In this document: in pieces, positions 34,046-43,864 of the stretch
Layout: each line of letters starts with the position of its first letter
How positions within the stretch are numbered: the first letter of the stretch is position 1
Origin: Janthinobacterium sp051380875
Lineage (GTDB): Bacteria; Pseudomonadota; Gammaproteobacteria; Burkholderiales; Burkholderiaceae_D
Assembly: GCF_051380875.1 (NCBI RefSeq)
Contig: NZ_JBNYXW010000006.1
Coordinates: forward strand, 186,001 to 250,000
Length of the DNA: 64,000 nucleotides
Reading direction: 5' to 3'
The notes under the pieces: generated by a model
Database searches by the model: none
Told to the model about the DNA's origin: nothing
The model's input: only the letters and a program-made list of their open reading frames with translations
Translations under genes and position numbers: made by a program

Positions 34046-35344
34046 ATGCAAAACCTCCCCACCACATTGCCAGACTGGCTCGCCATGCTGGAAACCCGGC
34101 ATTCGGAAACGCAGATCAATATGGGTCTCGACCGCGTGCAAGCCGTCAAGGCGCGCATGCAACTGGCCTTTTCCTGCCCCGTGATCATGGTGGCGGGCAC
34201 GAATGGCAAGGGTTCCACCTGCGCCATGCTGGAATCGGTACTGTTGCGCGCAGGCTACAAAGTGGGGCTGTACATCAAGCCGCACTTTCTCGATTTCAAC
34301 GAGCGTGCGCGCGTGCTGGGCGAGTTGGCCAGCGATGAGCAGATCGTCGCCAGCTTCAACGCGGTCGAGGCGGTGCGCGCTGACACGCCGCTGACGTATT
34401 TTGAATTCACCACCCTGGCGATTCTGCACCTGCTGTCGCAGGCGAAGCTGGACGTGGCCATCCTGGAAGTGGGCCTGGGCGGGCGCCTGGACGCCGTCAA
34501 CGTGATCGACGCCGACGTGGCCATCGTCACCAGTATCGATATCGACCACACAGATTACCTGGGCGACACGCGCGAAGCGATCGGCTTTGAAAAGGCGGGC
34601 ATCTTCCGCCCGGGCAAGGCAGCCATCTGCAGCGACCCCGTGCCGCCGCAGTCCCTGATCGACCATGCCGCAGCCATCGGCGCCGACCTGTGGCTGATGG
34701 GCCGCGATTTCAATTATTCGGGCGACAAGCAGCAGTGGAACTACGGCGGGCGCGAGCAGCGCCGCAATTCGCTGGCCTACCCGAGCTTGCGCGGCGCCAA
34801 CCAGATCCTCAACGCGGCGGCCGTGCTGGCCGCGCTGGAAGTGCTGAAGCTGACACTGCCGGTGAGCGCGCAGGAAGTGCGCACCGGCCTGGTGACGGTG
34901 GAATTGCCGGGCCGCTTCCAGGTCTTGCCAGGGCGCCCCAGCGTGATCCTTGATGTGGCGCATAATCCCCACGCGGCCTCGGCGCTGAACCAGAACCTGG
35001 GCAATATGGGTTTCCACCCGTACACCTACGCCGTGTTTGGTTCCATGCAGGACAAGGATATCGATGGCGTACTGGCCGCAATGGCCGAACATGTCGACCA
35101 TTGGTGCCTGACAGGTTTGCCTTCGCCGCGTGCGGCCACGGCATCCGAACTGGCGGCCAAGGTGCAGATCATGCTCGAAGGCAAGCCCGACAGCAGCGAG
35201 CATAGCGTATCTATTTTCGATGATCCGGCACAAGCTTTTGCAAATGCACTGAGCCGCGCCGGTGAGAATGATAGAATTGTGGTCTTTGGTTCTTTCCTCA
35301 CCGTTGCTGGCGTGATGAAGGCCCGAAAATCCTCACTTCACTGA
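34046..35344 (+). CDS. folC: Bifunctional folylpolyglutamate/dihydrofolate synthase
   Basis: Adds glutamates to folates. 432 aa Mur-ligase-like ATPase. It has the P-loop G-T-N-G-K-G-S-T, E-V-G-L-G-G-R-L-D-A-V-N, I-D-H-T-D-Y-L-G-D-T and D-V-A-H-N-P-H-A-A in the C-terminal domain. The ATG at 34046 gives the usual family start; the ribosome site is weak (AAAGAAG). Confidence 0.96.
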   Translation: MQNLPTTLPDWLAMLETRHSETQINMGLDRVQAVKARMQLAFSCPVIMVAGTNGKGSTCAMLESVLLRAGYKVGLYIKPHFLDFNERARVLGELASDEQIVASFNAVEAVRADTPLTYFEFTTLAILHLLSQAKLDVAILEVGLGGRLDAVNVIDADVAIVTSIDIDHTDYLGDTREAIGFEKAGIFRPGKAAICSDPVPPQSLIDHAAAIGADLWLMGRDFNYSGDKQQWNYGGREQRRNSLAYPSLRGANQILNAAAVLAALEVLKLTLPVSAQEVRTGLVTVELPGRFQVLPGRPSVILDVAHNPHAASALNQNLGNMGFHPYTYAVFGSMQDKDIDGVLAAMAEHVDHWCLTGLPSPRAATASELAAKVQIMLEGKPDSSEHSVSIFDDPAQAFANALSRAGENDRIVVFGSFLTVAGVMKARKSSLH

Positions 35345-35368
35345 AACGCACTCGACTGAAAATCACGC

Positions 35369-36382
35369 ATGGGCTTGTTCTCGAAACTGTTTAAAAACAA
35401 GCAAGAATCCTCTGGCGAAGACAGTGGCTTTTATGTCCCTGGCGAAGCACAGTCGCCGACCCGCAAACGCGCTGCCAACACCTCCGGTGGTGGCGGTGCT
35501 CGCCGTGGCGGCAAGGAAACGCCGGACCCGGTCTTGCCTGAAAAGAAACGTGCGCGCCGCCGCCTGGTCGGGGCAGTTGCCCTGACCCTGGGCGTGGCCG
35601 TCGGCTTGCCGATGCTGCTCGATGCCGAACCGAAGGCCCCCGTCAACGACATCGCCATCGACATCCCGTCGAAAGAGAAGGTCGCCGCCGCTCCCGCGCC
35701 AGCCCCCGTGCAGGCGGTGCCGGCACAGGGCTCGGCGCACAACGGCCTGGACCAGTCCGAGGAAATTGTCGACGCGCCACTGCCGCCAGCGGCCAGGCCT
35801 GCGCCAGCTGCGGCGCCCGTGCTGGCCGCCGCCGAGCCTGTTCCTGCCAAGCCGCAGTATATGGAGCCGAAACCGGAGCCGAAACCGGAGCCCAAGTCCG
35901 TCAAGGTTGAGCCCAAGCCGGAGCCGAAGCATGAGCCGAAACCCGAAGTTAGACACGAGTCCAAGCCTGAACCCAAGCCTGAACCCAAGCCTGAACCTAA
36001 GCACGAGGTGAAGCCGGAAGCCAAGCCCGAACCGAAACCTGCCAAGCCGGCGCAGTCTGCTGACGATGCGGCGCGCGCGCTGGCGATTCTGGAAGGCAAG
36101 CCATCTGAGCGGGCGCAAGACAAGCCGCAAGACAAGTCCCACGATACCGGCTCCGGCAAGTTCGTGGTGCAGGTGGCAGCCCTGGCGACGCAAGACAAGG
36201 TGGATGAATTGCAGGAAAAACTGCGCGATGCGGGCATCAAGTCGTACACGCAGAAGGTTTCCAGCCCTGCTGGTGAGCGCATCCGTGTCCGCGTGGGGCC
36301 GTTTGGCAGCCGTGAAGACGCGGAAAAGACGCGCGCCAAGTTGCAAAAGCTGGGCCTGGGCGGCAGCCTGGTGCCAGCATGA
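35369..36382 (+). CDS. SPOR-domain membrane protein (DedD-like)
   Basis: A 337-aa single-pass inner-membrane protein. It has a cytoplasmic basic N-terminus, a transmembrane helix at about 66-84, a Pro/Ala-rich stretch, then a Lys-Pro-Glu repeat rod (K-P-E-P and variants, about 165-225), and a C-terminal SPOR domain (about 262-337; F-V-V-Q-V-A-A-L-A, R-V-R-V-G-P-F-G-S). SPOR domains bind denuded septal glycan, so it probably acts at division, like DedD. It sits in the conserved folC-SPOR-cvpA-purF order. Confidence 0.93.
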   Translation: MGLFSKLFKNKQESSGEDSGFYVPGEAQSPTRKRAANTSGGGGARRGGKETPDPVLPEKKRARRRLVGAVALTLGVAVGLPMLLDAEPKAPVNDIAIDIPSKEKVAAAPAPAPVQAVPAQGSAHNGLDQSEEIVDAPLPPAARPAPAAAPVLAAAEPVPAKPQYMEPKPEPKPEPKSVKVEPKPEPKHEPKPEVRHESKPEPKPEPKPEPKHEVKPEAKPEPKPAKPAQSADDAARALAILEGKPSERAQDKPQDKSHDTGSGKFVVQVAALATQDKVDELQEKLRDAGIKSYTQKVSSPAGERIRVRVGPFGSREDAEKTRAKLQKLGLGGSLVPA

Positions 36383-36402
36383 CGATGCAAGGCTGAACGC
36401 GC

Positions 36403-36891
36403 GTGACGATCTTCGATTACCTGGTGCTGTTCGTACTGGTGACCTCCGTGCTGATCAGCATGATGCGTGGCCTGGTCAAGGAAATATTGTCATTGATCAG
36501 CTGGGTGGTGGCTTTTATCGTTGCCAACGCTTATGGTGCCAGCGTGGCAAAATTCCTGCCTGAAGTCGTGCCGGGCGAAGCTATTCGCTTGTTGCTGGCC
36601 TTCGTGGTGGTGTTCATCGGCGTGCGCATTCTGATGGGTTTACTCGGCATGACGGTCGATGCGCTGGTCAAGGTAACGGGCATGAGCCTGGCCGACCGCA
36701 CCCTGGGCAGCCTGTTTGGTCTGGCACGGGGCCTTGTGATTGTGCTGACCGCCGTCATCTTGTGTGGCATGACCTCCATACCCCAGCAGCCATTCTGGAA
36801 AAACGCGCTGCTCAGTCCGTTCGCGGAGCAGGGCGCGCGCGCCATCAAGCCTTATCTGCCTGCCGCGTATGCGCAGCATGTGACATTTTGA
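36403..36891 (+). CDS. cvpA: CvpA family membrane protein
   Basis: A 162-aa inner-membrane protein with about four helices. V-T-S-V-L-I-S-M-M-R-G-L-V-K-E-I-L-S-L-I-S-W is the conserved N-terminal CvpA block and D-R-T-L-G-S-L-F-G-L-A-R-G follows helix 3. Family members are linked to colicin V production and envelope maintenance. The start is a GTG at 36403, 20 bases after the SPOR gene. purF follows after 39 bases, as in E. coli. Confidence 0.93.
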   Translation: MTIFDYLVLFVLVTSVLISMMRGLVKEILSLISWVVAFIVANAYGASVAKFLPEVVPGEAIRLLLAFVVVFIGVRILMGLLGMTVDALVKVTGMSLADRTLGSLFGLARGLVIVLTAVILCGMTSIPQQPFWKNALLSPFAEQGARAIKPYLPAAYAQHVTF

Positions 36892-36930
36892 ATTTTTTTT
36901 AAAATCAGTAGCACAGTTTAGGAGCACACC

Positions 36931-38454
<1,524 letters not shown>

Positions 38455-38458
38455 TGCA

Positions 38459-38488
38459 GGGCCCGGCTATTGCCGGGCTTTTTTTTTG
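38459..38488 (+). terminator. Rho-independent terminator after purF
   Basis: GCCCGGC-tatt-GCCGGGC stem followed by nine T bases. Confidence 0.94.
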
Positions 38489-38525
38489 CCTGACATTTTT
38501 TCTCCGCCTTGCGCACCACTCAATC

Positions 38526-39767
38526 ATGAGCAACAACAAAACCTACGGCTTTACCACTACCATCCTGCATAGCGACCGCCGCAAGGGCATCGAACATGGC
38601 TCCCTGCACAAGCCCTTGCACACCTCGGTGGCTTTCGGCTATGCCGACGCGCGCCAGCTGGCCTCCGTGTTCCAGGGCAAGGAACCGGGCTTCCGCTATG
38701 GGCGCCAGGGCAATCCGACGGTCTCCGCGCTGGAAGACAAGGTCAACAAGATGGAAGATGGCGTGGCTACCTTGTGCTTCGCCACCGGCATGGGCGCCAT
38801 CGGCGCCGTGGTGCAATCCTTGCTGCGCGCGGGCGACCACGTCGTGTCGTCGGCCTTTTTGTTTGGCAATACCAACAGTCTGTGGCAAACGGTGACGGGG
38901 CAGGGCATTGATGTGGCGTTTGTCGATGCCACCGATGTCGCCAATGTAGCGGCTGCCATCACGCCTGCCACGCGTATTGTTTTCGTGGAAACTATCGCCA
39001 ATCCGCGCACGCAGATCGCCGACCTGGCCAAGATCGGCGCCTTGTGCAAGGAGCGCGGCATCCTGTACATCGTCGACAATACGATGACCACGCCGTATCT
39101 GTTCCGCCCGAAGGCGGTGGGCGCGGGGCTGGTGGTCAATGCGTTGACGAAATCCATCGGTGGCCACGGCAATGCGCTGGGCGGTAGCTTGACCGATACG
39201 GGCGTGTTTGACTGGACGCAATACCCGAACATCTTTGAAAATTACAAGAAAGTGGCGCCCGCGCAGTGGGGTATCGCGCAAATCCGCGCCAAGGCCTTGC
39301 GCGACTTCGGCGCCTCACTGGGACCGGAAGCGGCGCACCATATTGCCGTTGGCGCCGAAACCATGGCCTTGCGCATGGACCGCACCTGCTCGAATGCCCT
39401 GGCGCTGGCGAGCCTGCTGCAGGCCGATCCGCGCGTGGCGGCCGTGCATTATCCGGGTTTGCCCTCGCACCCGCAGCATGCGCTGGCTGCCGACTTGTTC
39501 CGCAGCTTTGGTTCCCTGTTCAGTTTTGAGCTGAAAGACGGCATCGATTGCTTCGATTTCCTCAATCGCCTGAACTTGGCCATTCCCGCCAGCAACTTGG
39601 GCGACACGCGCACCTTGGTCATTCCCGTCGCCCACACGATTTTTTATGAGATGGGTGCCGAGCGCCGCGCCAGCATGGGCATCGCCGAATCGCTGATCCG
39701 CGTCTCCGTCGGTATCGAGGATGAGGTCGATTTATTGGAAGACTTCCGCCAGGCGCTTGAGGCATAA
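38526..39767 (+). CDS. PLP-dependent Cys/Met metabolism enzyme (cystathionine gamma-synthase family)
   Basis: A 413-aa PLP enzyme. It has Y-G-R-Q-G-N-P-T-V-S-A-L-E, F-A-T-G-M-G-A-I, D-N-T-M-T-T-P-Y-L and the PLP Lys in N-A-L-T-K-S-I-G-G-H-G-N. The usual gene after purF in this group is metZ (O-succinylhomoserine sulfhydrylase). This one starts differently from textbook MetZ, so the exact substrate (O-succinyl- or O-acetylhomoserine, or cystathionine) is left open. The ATG at 38526 was chosen by homology; the frame runs back into purF. The gene converges on lexA across a two-way terminator. Confidence 0.88.
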   Translation: MSNNKTYGFTTTILHSDRRKGIEHGSLHKPLHTSVAFGYADARQLASVFQGKEPGFRYGRQGNPTVSALEDKVNKMEDGVATLCFATGMGAIGAVVQSLLRAGDHVVSSAFLFGNTNSLWQTVTGQGIDVAFVDATDVANVAAAITPATRIVFVETIANPRTQIADLAKIGALCKERGILYIVDNTMTTPYLFRPKAVGAGLVVNALTKSIGGHGNALGGSLTDTGVFDWTQYPNIFENYKKVAPAQWGIAQIRAKALRDFGASLGPEAAHHIAVGAETMALRMDRTCSNALALASLLQADPRVAAVHYPGLPSHPQHALAADLFRSFGSLFSFELKDGIDCFDFLNRLNLAIPASNLGDTRTLVIPVAHTIFYEMGAERRASMGIAESLIRVSVGIEDEVDLLEDFRQALEA

Positions 39768-39777
39768 AGTGCCGTAA

Positions 39778-39820
39778 ATAAAAAAGGCCGGAACAGCACA
39801 TGACTGTTCCGGCCCTTTTT
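39778..39820. terminator. Bidirectional terminator between the PLP enzyme and lexA
   Basis: GGCCGGAACAG-N7-CTGTTCCGGCC with an A-run before (39778-39785) and a T-run after (39816-39820), so it can end both convergent transcripts. Confidence 0.92.
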
Positions 39821-39832
39821 ACGTGCAACAGT

Positions 39833-40468
39833 TTAATGCCAGCTGCGCATCAGGCCCACTGCCAGGCCTTCCAGCGCAAATTCGTCTTCGGGCGAGACGG
39901 TAATGACCTTGAAGTCCGGGTTTTCCGGCAGCAGTTCGATCACGGAGCCTGTTTTCCTGTAGCGCTTGACGGTGACTTCGTCGCCGATGCGGGCCACGAC
40001 GATCTGTCCGTTCTTGGCGCTGTCGACCTTCTTGACGGCCAATAAATCGCCATCCATGATGCCGGCGTCGCGCATGGACCAGCCGCGCACTTTCAGCAGG
40101 AAGTCGGGCTTGGCCGAAAACAGGGCTGGATCGACGTTGTAGCTCGCTTCCAGGTTTTCCTGCGCCAGGATGGGCGAGCCAGCCGCCACCCGGCCGATCA
40201 GGGGCAGCGACATCAGCAGCGCCGCCGGCACTTTGGCCGGTAGCGTTTCAGCGGCCGCGCCGATCAGGCGAATGCCGCGCGAGGTGCCCGGCGAAATCTC
40301 GATCGCGCCCTTGCGGGCCAGGGCCTGCAAATGCTCTTCGGCCGCGTTGGCCGATTTAAAACCCAATTCGTTGGCGATTTCGGCACGGGTGGGAGGAAAA
40401 CCCGTATTTTCAATCGCGTCCTTGATCAGGTTCAGGATTTGTTCTTGTCGTGCTGTCAGCTTGATCAT
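39833..40468 (-). CDS. lexA: SOS repressor LexA
   Basis: A 211-aa repressor of the DNA-damage response. Winged helix residues 1-70 (L-T-A-R-Q-E-Q-I-L, P-P-T-R-A-E-I-A). The self-cleavage Ala-Gly lies in V-A-A-G-S-P, catalytic Ser in W-S-M-R-D-A-G-I-M-D-G-D and Lys in D-E-V-T-V-K-R. The start at 40468 (M-I-K-L-T) matches the family; an ATG at 40483 is in frame. Two SOS boxes lie upstream, so it controls itself. Confidence 0.96.
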   Translation of the reverse strand: MIKLTARQEQILNLIKDAIENTGFPPTRAEIANELGFKSANAAEEHLQALARKGAIEISPGTSRGIRLIGAAAETLPAKVPAALLMSLPLIGRVAAGSPILAQENLEASYNVDPALFSAKPDFLLKVRGWSMRDAGIMDGDLLAVKKVDSAKNGQIVVARIGDEVTVKRYRKTGSVIELLPENPDFKVITVSPEDEFALEGLAVGLMRSWH

Positions 40469-40492
40469 GAGCGGTGGGTGCATACTAAAATG

Positions 40493-40525
40493 CTGTCTAT
40501 ATGAACAGTCTGTATTTTTGTACAG
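40493..40525. promoter_or_regulatory. Two tandem LexA (SOS) boxes
   Basis: CTGT-N8-ACAG at 40493-40508 and again at 40510-40525, one base apart, with AT-rich spacers. They lie 25-57 bases before the lexA start codon. This mirrors the double operator of enterobacterial lexA and implies autoregulation. Confidence 0.93.
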
Positions 40526-40642
40526 TATCGCCCACTATGCAAGGGGATTTGCGCTTTTTGCGCGGATTTCGCGCGAAATAGTCGGCGCAGGCGGAAAAAT
40601 GCGGCTACGCAGCGGTGTCCAATGCCGTTGTGGAAGGAATTA

Positions 40643-40671
40643 TTGAAACCTTTGCCAATAGCGGTTATAAT
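40643..40671 (+). promoter_or_regulatory. Sigma-70 promoter of the rpsF operon
   Basis: TTGAAA (40643-40648), 17-base spacer, TATAAT (40666-40671). It lies 73 bases before rpsF and faces the ribosomal genes. Confidence 0.85.
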
Positions 40672-40743
40672 CTTCGGCTGACCTTCCCACACTCGTCTTG
40701 ACGCCGAGGTGGGCGATTATCAATCCGACCTGAAGGAGTTTGC

Positions 40744-41130
40744 ATGCGTCATTATGAAATAGTCTTTATCGTCCATCCGGACCAGAGCGAGCAAGTGCCC
40801 GCGATGATCGAACGCTACAAAGCCAGCGTAACCACCCGCGGCGGTTCGGTTCACCGCGTGGAAGATTGGGGCCGCCGTCAAATGGCTTACTCGATCCAAA
40901 AGCTGCCTAAAGCACACTACATCTGCCTGAACATCGAATGCGATAACGAGACCCTGGTCGAGTTGGAAACAGCATTCAAATTCAATGATGCCGTGTTGCG
41001 TCACCTGACCGTTAAAATGAAGAAAGCTGAAACAGCTCCTTCGCCGATGATGAAATCGGTACAACGCGAAGATGCGGCTAAAAGCCACCGCACCGAAGCA
41101 CCAGCAGCCGCTCCAGCCGTAGCAGCTTAA
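40744..41130 (+). CDS. rpsF: Ribosomal protein bS6
   Basis: Small-subunit protein S6, 128 aa. It has M-R-H-Y-E-I-V-F-I-V-H-P-D-Q-S, V-E-D-W-G-R-R-Q-M-A-Y-S-I-Q-K and an Ala/Pro-rich C-terminal tail. AAGGAG lies 5 bases before the ATG. First gene of the S6-PriB-S18-L9 operon, where it pairs with S18 on 16S rRNA. Confidence 0.97.
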   Translation: MRHYEIVFIVHPDQSEQVPAMIERYKASVTTRGGSVHRVEDWGRRQMAYSIQKLPKAHYICLNIECDNETLVELETAFKFNDAVLRHLTVKMKKAETAPSPMMKSVQREDAAKSHRTEAPAAAPAVAA

Positions 41131-41150
41131 TTGTTGACCAGGATCGTGCG

Positions 41151-41450
41151 CTGAACCAGCTACAAGTAACCGCCATCATTGCCGAGCGCGAAATATTGCG
41201 CTATACCCCGGCAGGGCTGCCGATTGTGAATGCAGTATTGCAACACAGTTCGCAGCAGATGGAAGCAGGGATTGCCCGTTTGACCGAGTTTGATGTTGCC
41301 GCGCTTGCCGCTGGCGAAATCTCAGGCCGGTTCAGTCAGGCAAGCTTGGGCGGGGTCTATCAGTTCACGGGTTTCCTGGCCAGGAAAAGCCGCAACAGCA
41401 AGAGTTTGGTGTTTCACATCATTGATTTTAGTGCAGTCACTTCCGACTAG
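41151..41450 (+). CDS. priB: Primosomal replication protein N (PriB), probable CTG start
   Basis: A 99-aa single-stranded DNA-binding OB-fold protein used in replication restart. The sequence from 41151 reads L-N-Q-L-Q-V-T-A-I-I-A-E-R-E-I-L-R-Y-T-P-A-G-L-P-I, the full family N-terminus. The frame has no ATG or GTG before this block; a TTG at 41196 would remove the first beta strand. A CTG at 41151 is preceded by AGGA with a 7-base spacing, so CTG is the likely start. It lies between rpsF and rpsR, the standard place. Confidence 0.88.
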   Translation: MNQLQVTAIIAEREILRYTPAGLPIVNAVLQHSSQQMEAGIARLTEFDVAALAAGEISGRFSQASLGGVYQFTGFLARKSRNSKSLVFHIIDFSAVTSD

Positions 41451-41476
41451 CGCATTTTTAGATACAGGAGCCTCAC

Positions 41477-41767
41477 ATGGCATTCGGTAAAAAGTTCGAC
41501 AAAAATAAGCTCAAGCTTAAAGAAAAACGCAAACAGCAGAACCCGCTGTTCAAACGCAAGAAGTTCTGCCGCTTCACCGCAGCTCACGTTGAGCAAGTTG
41601 ACTACAAAGACGTTGATACGCTGAAAGACTTCGTCCAAGAAAACGGCAAGATCATGCCAGCACGCCTGACCGGTACCAAGGCGCACTACCAGCGCCAAGT
41701 TGACACCGCAATCAAGCGCGCTCGCTTCCTCGCGCTGCTGCCATACACCGATCTGCACCACGCTTAA
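41477..41767 (+). CDS. rpsR: Ribosomal protein bS18
   Basis: 96-aa S18 with R-K-K-F-C-R-F-T-A, D-Y-K-D-V-D-T-L-K-D-F and G-T-K-A-H-Y-Q-R-Q-V-D-T-A-I-K-R-A-R. The N-terminus carries a Lys-rich extension of about 20 residues compared with E. coli. AGGAG lies 7 bases upstream of the ATG. Confidence 0.97.
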   Translation: MAFGKKFDKNKLKLKEKRKQQNPLFKRKKFCRFTAAHVEQVDYKDVDTLKDFVQENGKIMPARLTGTKAHYQRQVDTAIKRARFLALLPYTDLHHA

Positions 41768-41794
41768 TCGGTCAGATATTCCTGGAGAAGAACT

Positions 41795-42250
41795 ATGCAA
41801 ATCATTCTGTTAGAAAAAGTTGTTAACGTCGGTAACCTCGGCGAAGTCGTCAAAGTCAAAGACGGTTACGCACGTAACTTCCTGATCCCGCAACGCCTGG
41901 CACGTCGTGCTACGGCAACCGCTGTGGCTGAATTCGAAGTCAAGCGCGCCGAACTGGAAAAAGCTGCTGCTGCCAAACTGGCCGTATCGCAAGCCCAGGG
42001 CGAAAAACTGAGCGGCCTGACCGTTCAAGTTGCTCAAAAAGCTGGTGTTGATGGCCGTCTGTTCGGTTCCGTCACCAACTTCGACATCGCTGAAGCGCTG
42101 ACCAAGCAAGGTTTTGCTGTTGAAAAAGCACAAATCCGTATGCCTACCGGCCCGCTGAAAGTTGTTGGCGAGCACAACGTTTCGGTTGCTCTGCACACCG
42201 ACGTGGTCGTGGAAGTTGTTATCGCTGTCGTTCCAGACGCGAACGCGTAA
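41795..42250 (+). CDS. rplI: Ribosomal protein bL9
   Basis: A 151-aa large-subunit protein. The N-terminal RNA-binding domain (V-V-N-V-G-N-L-G-E-V-V-K-V-K-D-G-Y-A-R-N-F-L-I-P) is followed by a long connecting helix and a C-terminal domain with D-G-R-L-F-G-S-V-T. Last gene of its operon; a terminator follows. Confidence 0.97.
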   Translation: MQIILLEKVVNVGNLGEVVKVKDGYARNFLIPQRLARRATATAVAEFEVKRAELEKAAAAKLAVSQAQGEKLSGLTVQVAQKAGVDGRLFGSVTNFDIAEALTKQGFAVEKAQIRMPTGPLKVVGEHNVSVALHTDVVVEVVIAVVPDANA

Positions 42251-42291
42251 TCGTCTGTGGGCCTTGGCCCGCAAGCATTGCCGTACTATGA

Positions 42292-42318
42292 AAAGCCGGG
42301 TTCGCCCGGCTTTTTTTT
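42292..42318 (+). terminator. Rho-independent terminator after rplI
   Basis: AAGCCGGG-ttcg-CCCGGCTT with a T-run to 42318. Two further T-tracts follow before dnaB. Confidence 0.94.
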
Positions 42319-42350
42319 GGCCTTTTTTTCGCTGATTTTTTGGCCTTTTT

Positions 42351-42379
42351 TTTTGCCCTGACGCCGAAGCGGGTATAAT
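42351..42379 (+). promoter_or_regulatory. dnaB promoter giving a leaderless or near-leaderless mRNA
   Basis: TATAAT at 42374-42379 with a weak TTTTGC at 42351-42356 (17-base spacer). The dnaB ATG is at 42387, 7 bases after the -10, which is where transcription would start. No ribosome site fits between. Confidence 0.55.
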
Positions 42380-42386
42380 TCGCGTC

Positions 42387-43772
42387 ATGAACGCCCCCTC
42401 AGATCCACAACTAGATTCCCTCCGCATTCCGCCGCATTCGATCGAAGCAGAACAATCCGTAATCGGTGGTCTGCTGCGCGACAATGCTGCGTATGACCGC
42501 ATCGCCGACTTCATGCATGCGGAGGATTTCTATCGCTATGACCATCGCATCATCTTCGAGCAAATCGTCAAGATGATTAATGCCTCCAGGCCAGCCGATG
42601 TCATTACTGTTTTTGAAACCCTGACCCAGCTCGGCAAGGCCGAGGATGTGGGCGGACTCGCTTACCTGAACGCCATGGCGCAAAATACGCCATCGGCCGC
42701 CAACATCCGGCGTTACGCCGAGATCGTGCGCGACCGCGGCGTGCTGCGCAAGCTTATTACGGTGGCCGACGATATCTCCGGCACGGCCTTCAGCCCGCAG
42801 GGCAAGGAAGTCAAGCAGATGCTTGACGAGGCCGAGTCGAAGATTTTCGCCATCGCCGAAGAAGGCGCGCGCGGCGCCCAGGGCTGGACCGCCATCCAGC
42901 CCCTGCTGACGCAGGTTGTCGAACGCATCGACGAACTGTACAGCCGCGACAACCAGAGTGAAATCACGGGCGTGCCCACCGGTTTCATCGACCTTGACCG
43001 CATGACCTCCGGTCTGCAGCCGGGCGACCTGGTGATCGTGGCGGGCCGTCCATCGATGGGCAAGACGGCATTTTCCGTCAACATCGGCGAAAACGTGGCC
43101 ATCGACAGCGGCTTGCCCGTGGCCGTGTTCTCGATGGAGATGGGCGGCTCTCAGCTGGCGATGCGTATGCTGGGCTCGGTTGGCCAGCTGGACCAGCACC
43201 GTCTGCGCACGGGCCGCCTGAACGACGAAGACTGGCCGCGCCTGACGAATGCGATTCAAAAGATGAACGACGCGCAGTTGTACATCGATGAAACGCCGGC
43301 GCTCAATTCCATCGAATTGCGCGCACGCTCGCGTCGCCTGTCGCGTCAATGTGGCAAGCTGGGCCTGATCATCGTCGATTACTTGCAACTGATGTCGGCC
43401 AATTCCCCTGGCGATAATCGCGCCACGGAAATTTCCGAGATTTCGCGGGGCTTGAAAGGCCTGGCGAAAGAACTCGGTTGTCCCGTGATCGCGTTGTCCC
43501 AGTTGAACCGCTCGCTGGAACAACGCCCGAACAAGCGTCCGGTGATGTCGGACTTGCGCGAATCGGGCGCTATTGAGCAAGATGCCGACGTGATCCTGTT
43601 CATTTACCGCGACGAGGTGTATAACCCCGACTCGCCCGACAAGGGAACGGCCGAAATCATCATCGGTAAACAACGTAACGGTCCAATCGGCAGCATCCGC
43701 CTCACCTTCATGGGGCAATACACCAAATTTGGTAATTACAGTGGTGGCCTGGCGCTTTACCAAGGCGACTAA
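42387..43772 (+). CDS. dnaB: Replicative DNA helicase DnaB
   Basis: Hexameric fork helicase, 461 aa. The N-terminal domain has P-P-H-S-I-E-A-E-Q-S-V-I-G-G-L-L, the RecA-like motor has the Walker A G-R-P-S-M-G-K-T-A and Walker B L-I-I-V-D-Y-L-Q-L-M, with S-Q-L-N-R-S-L-E-Q-R after it. No intein. The ATG at 42387 is the only start before the conserved block and lacks a Shine-Dalgarno sequence. Confidence 0.97.
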   Translation: MNAPSDPQLDSLRIPPHSIEAEQSVIGGLLRDNAAYDRIADFMHAEDFYRYDHRIIFEQIVKMINASRPADVITVFETLTQLGKAEDVGGLAYLNAMAQNTPSAANIRRYAEIVRDRGVLRKLITVADDISGTAFSPQGKEVKQMLDEAESKIFAIAEEGARGAQGWTAIQPLLTQVVERIDELYSRDNQSEITGVPTGFIDLDRMTSGLQPGDLVIVAGRPSMGKTAFSVNIGENVAIDSGLPVAVFSMEMGGSQLAMRMLGSVGQLDQHRLRTGRLNDEDWPRLTNAIQKMNDAQLYIDETPALNSIELRARSRRLSRQCGKLGLIIVDYLQLMSANSPGDNRATEISEISRGLKGLAKELGCPVIALSQLNRSLEQRPNKRPVMSDLRESGAIEQDADVILFIYRDEVYNPDSPDKGTAEIIIGKQRNGPIGSIRLTFMGQYTKFGNYSGGLALYQGD

Positions 43773-43796
43773 CACAGCAGCACTGGTATTCCATTG

Positions 43797-43826
43797 GCCG
43801 CCCCTTCATCAAGGGGCGGCTTTCTG
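43797..43826 (+). terminator. Stem-loop terminator after dnaB
   Basis: GCCGCCCC-ttcatcaa-GGGGCGGC stem followed by a short TTTCTG tract; weaker U-run than the other terminators here. Confidence 0.75.
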
Positions 43827-43864
43827 TAGTAAGTAACACGACTCAATGCTTAACGGAGAATGAC

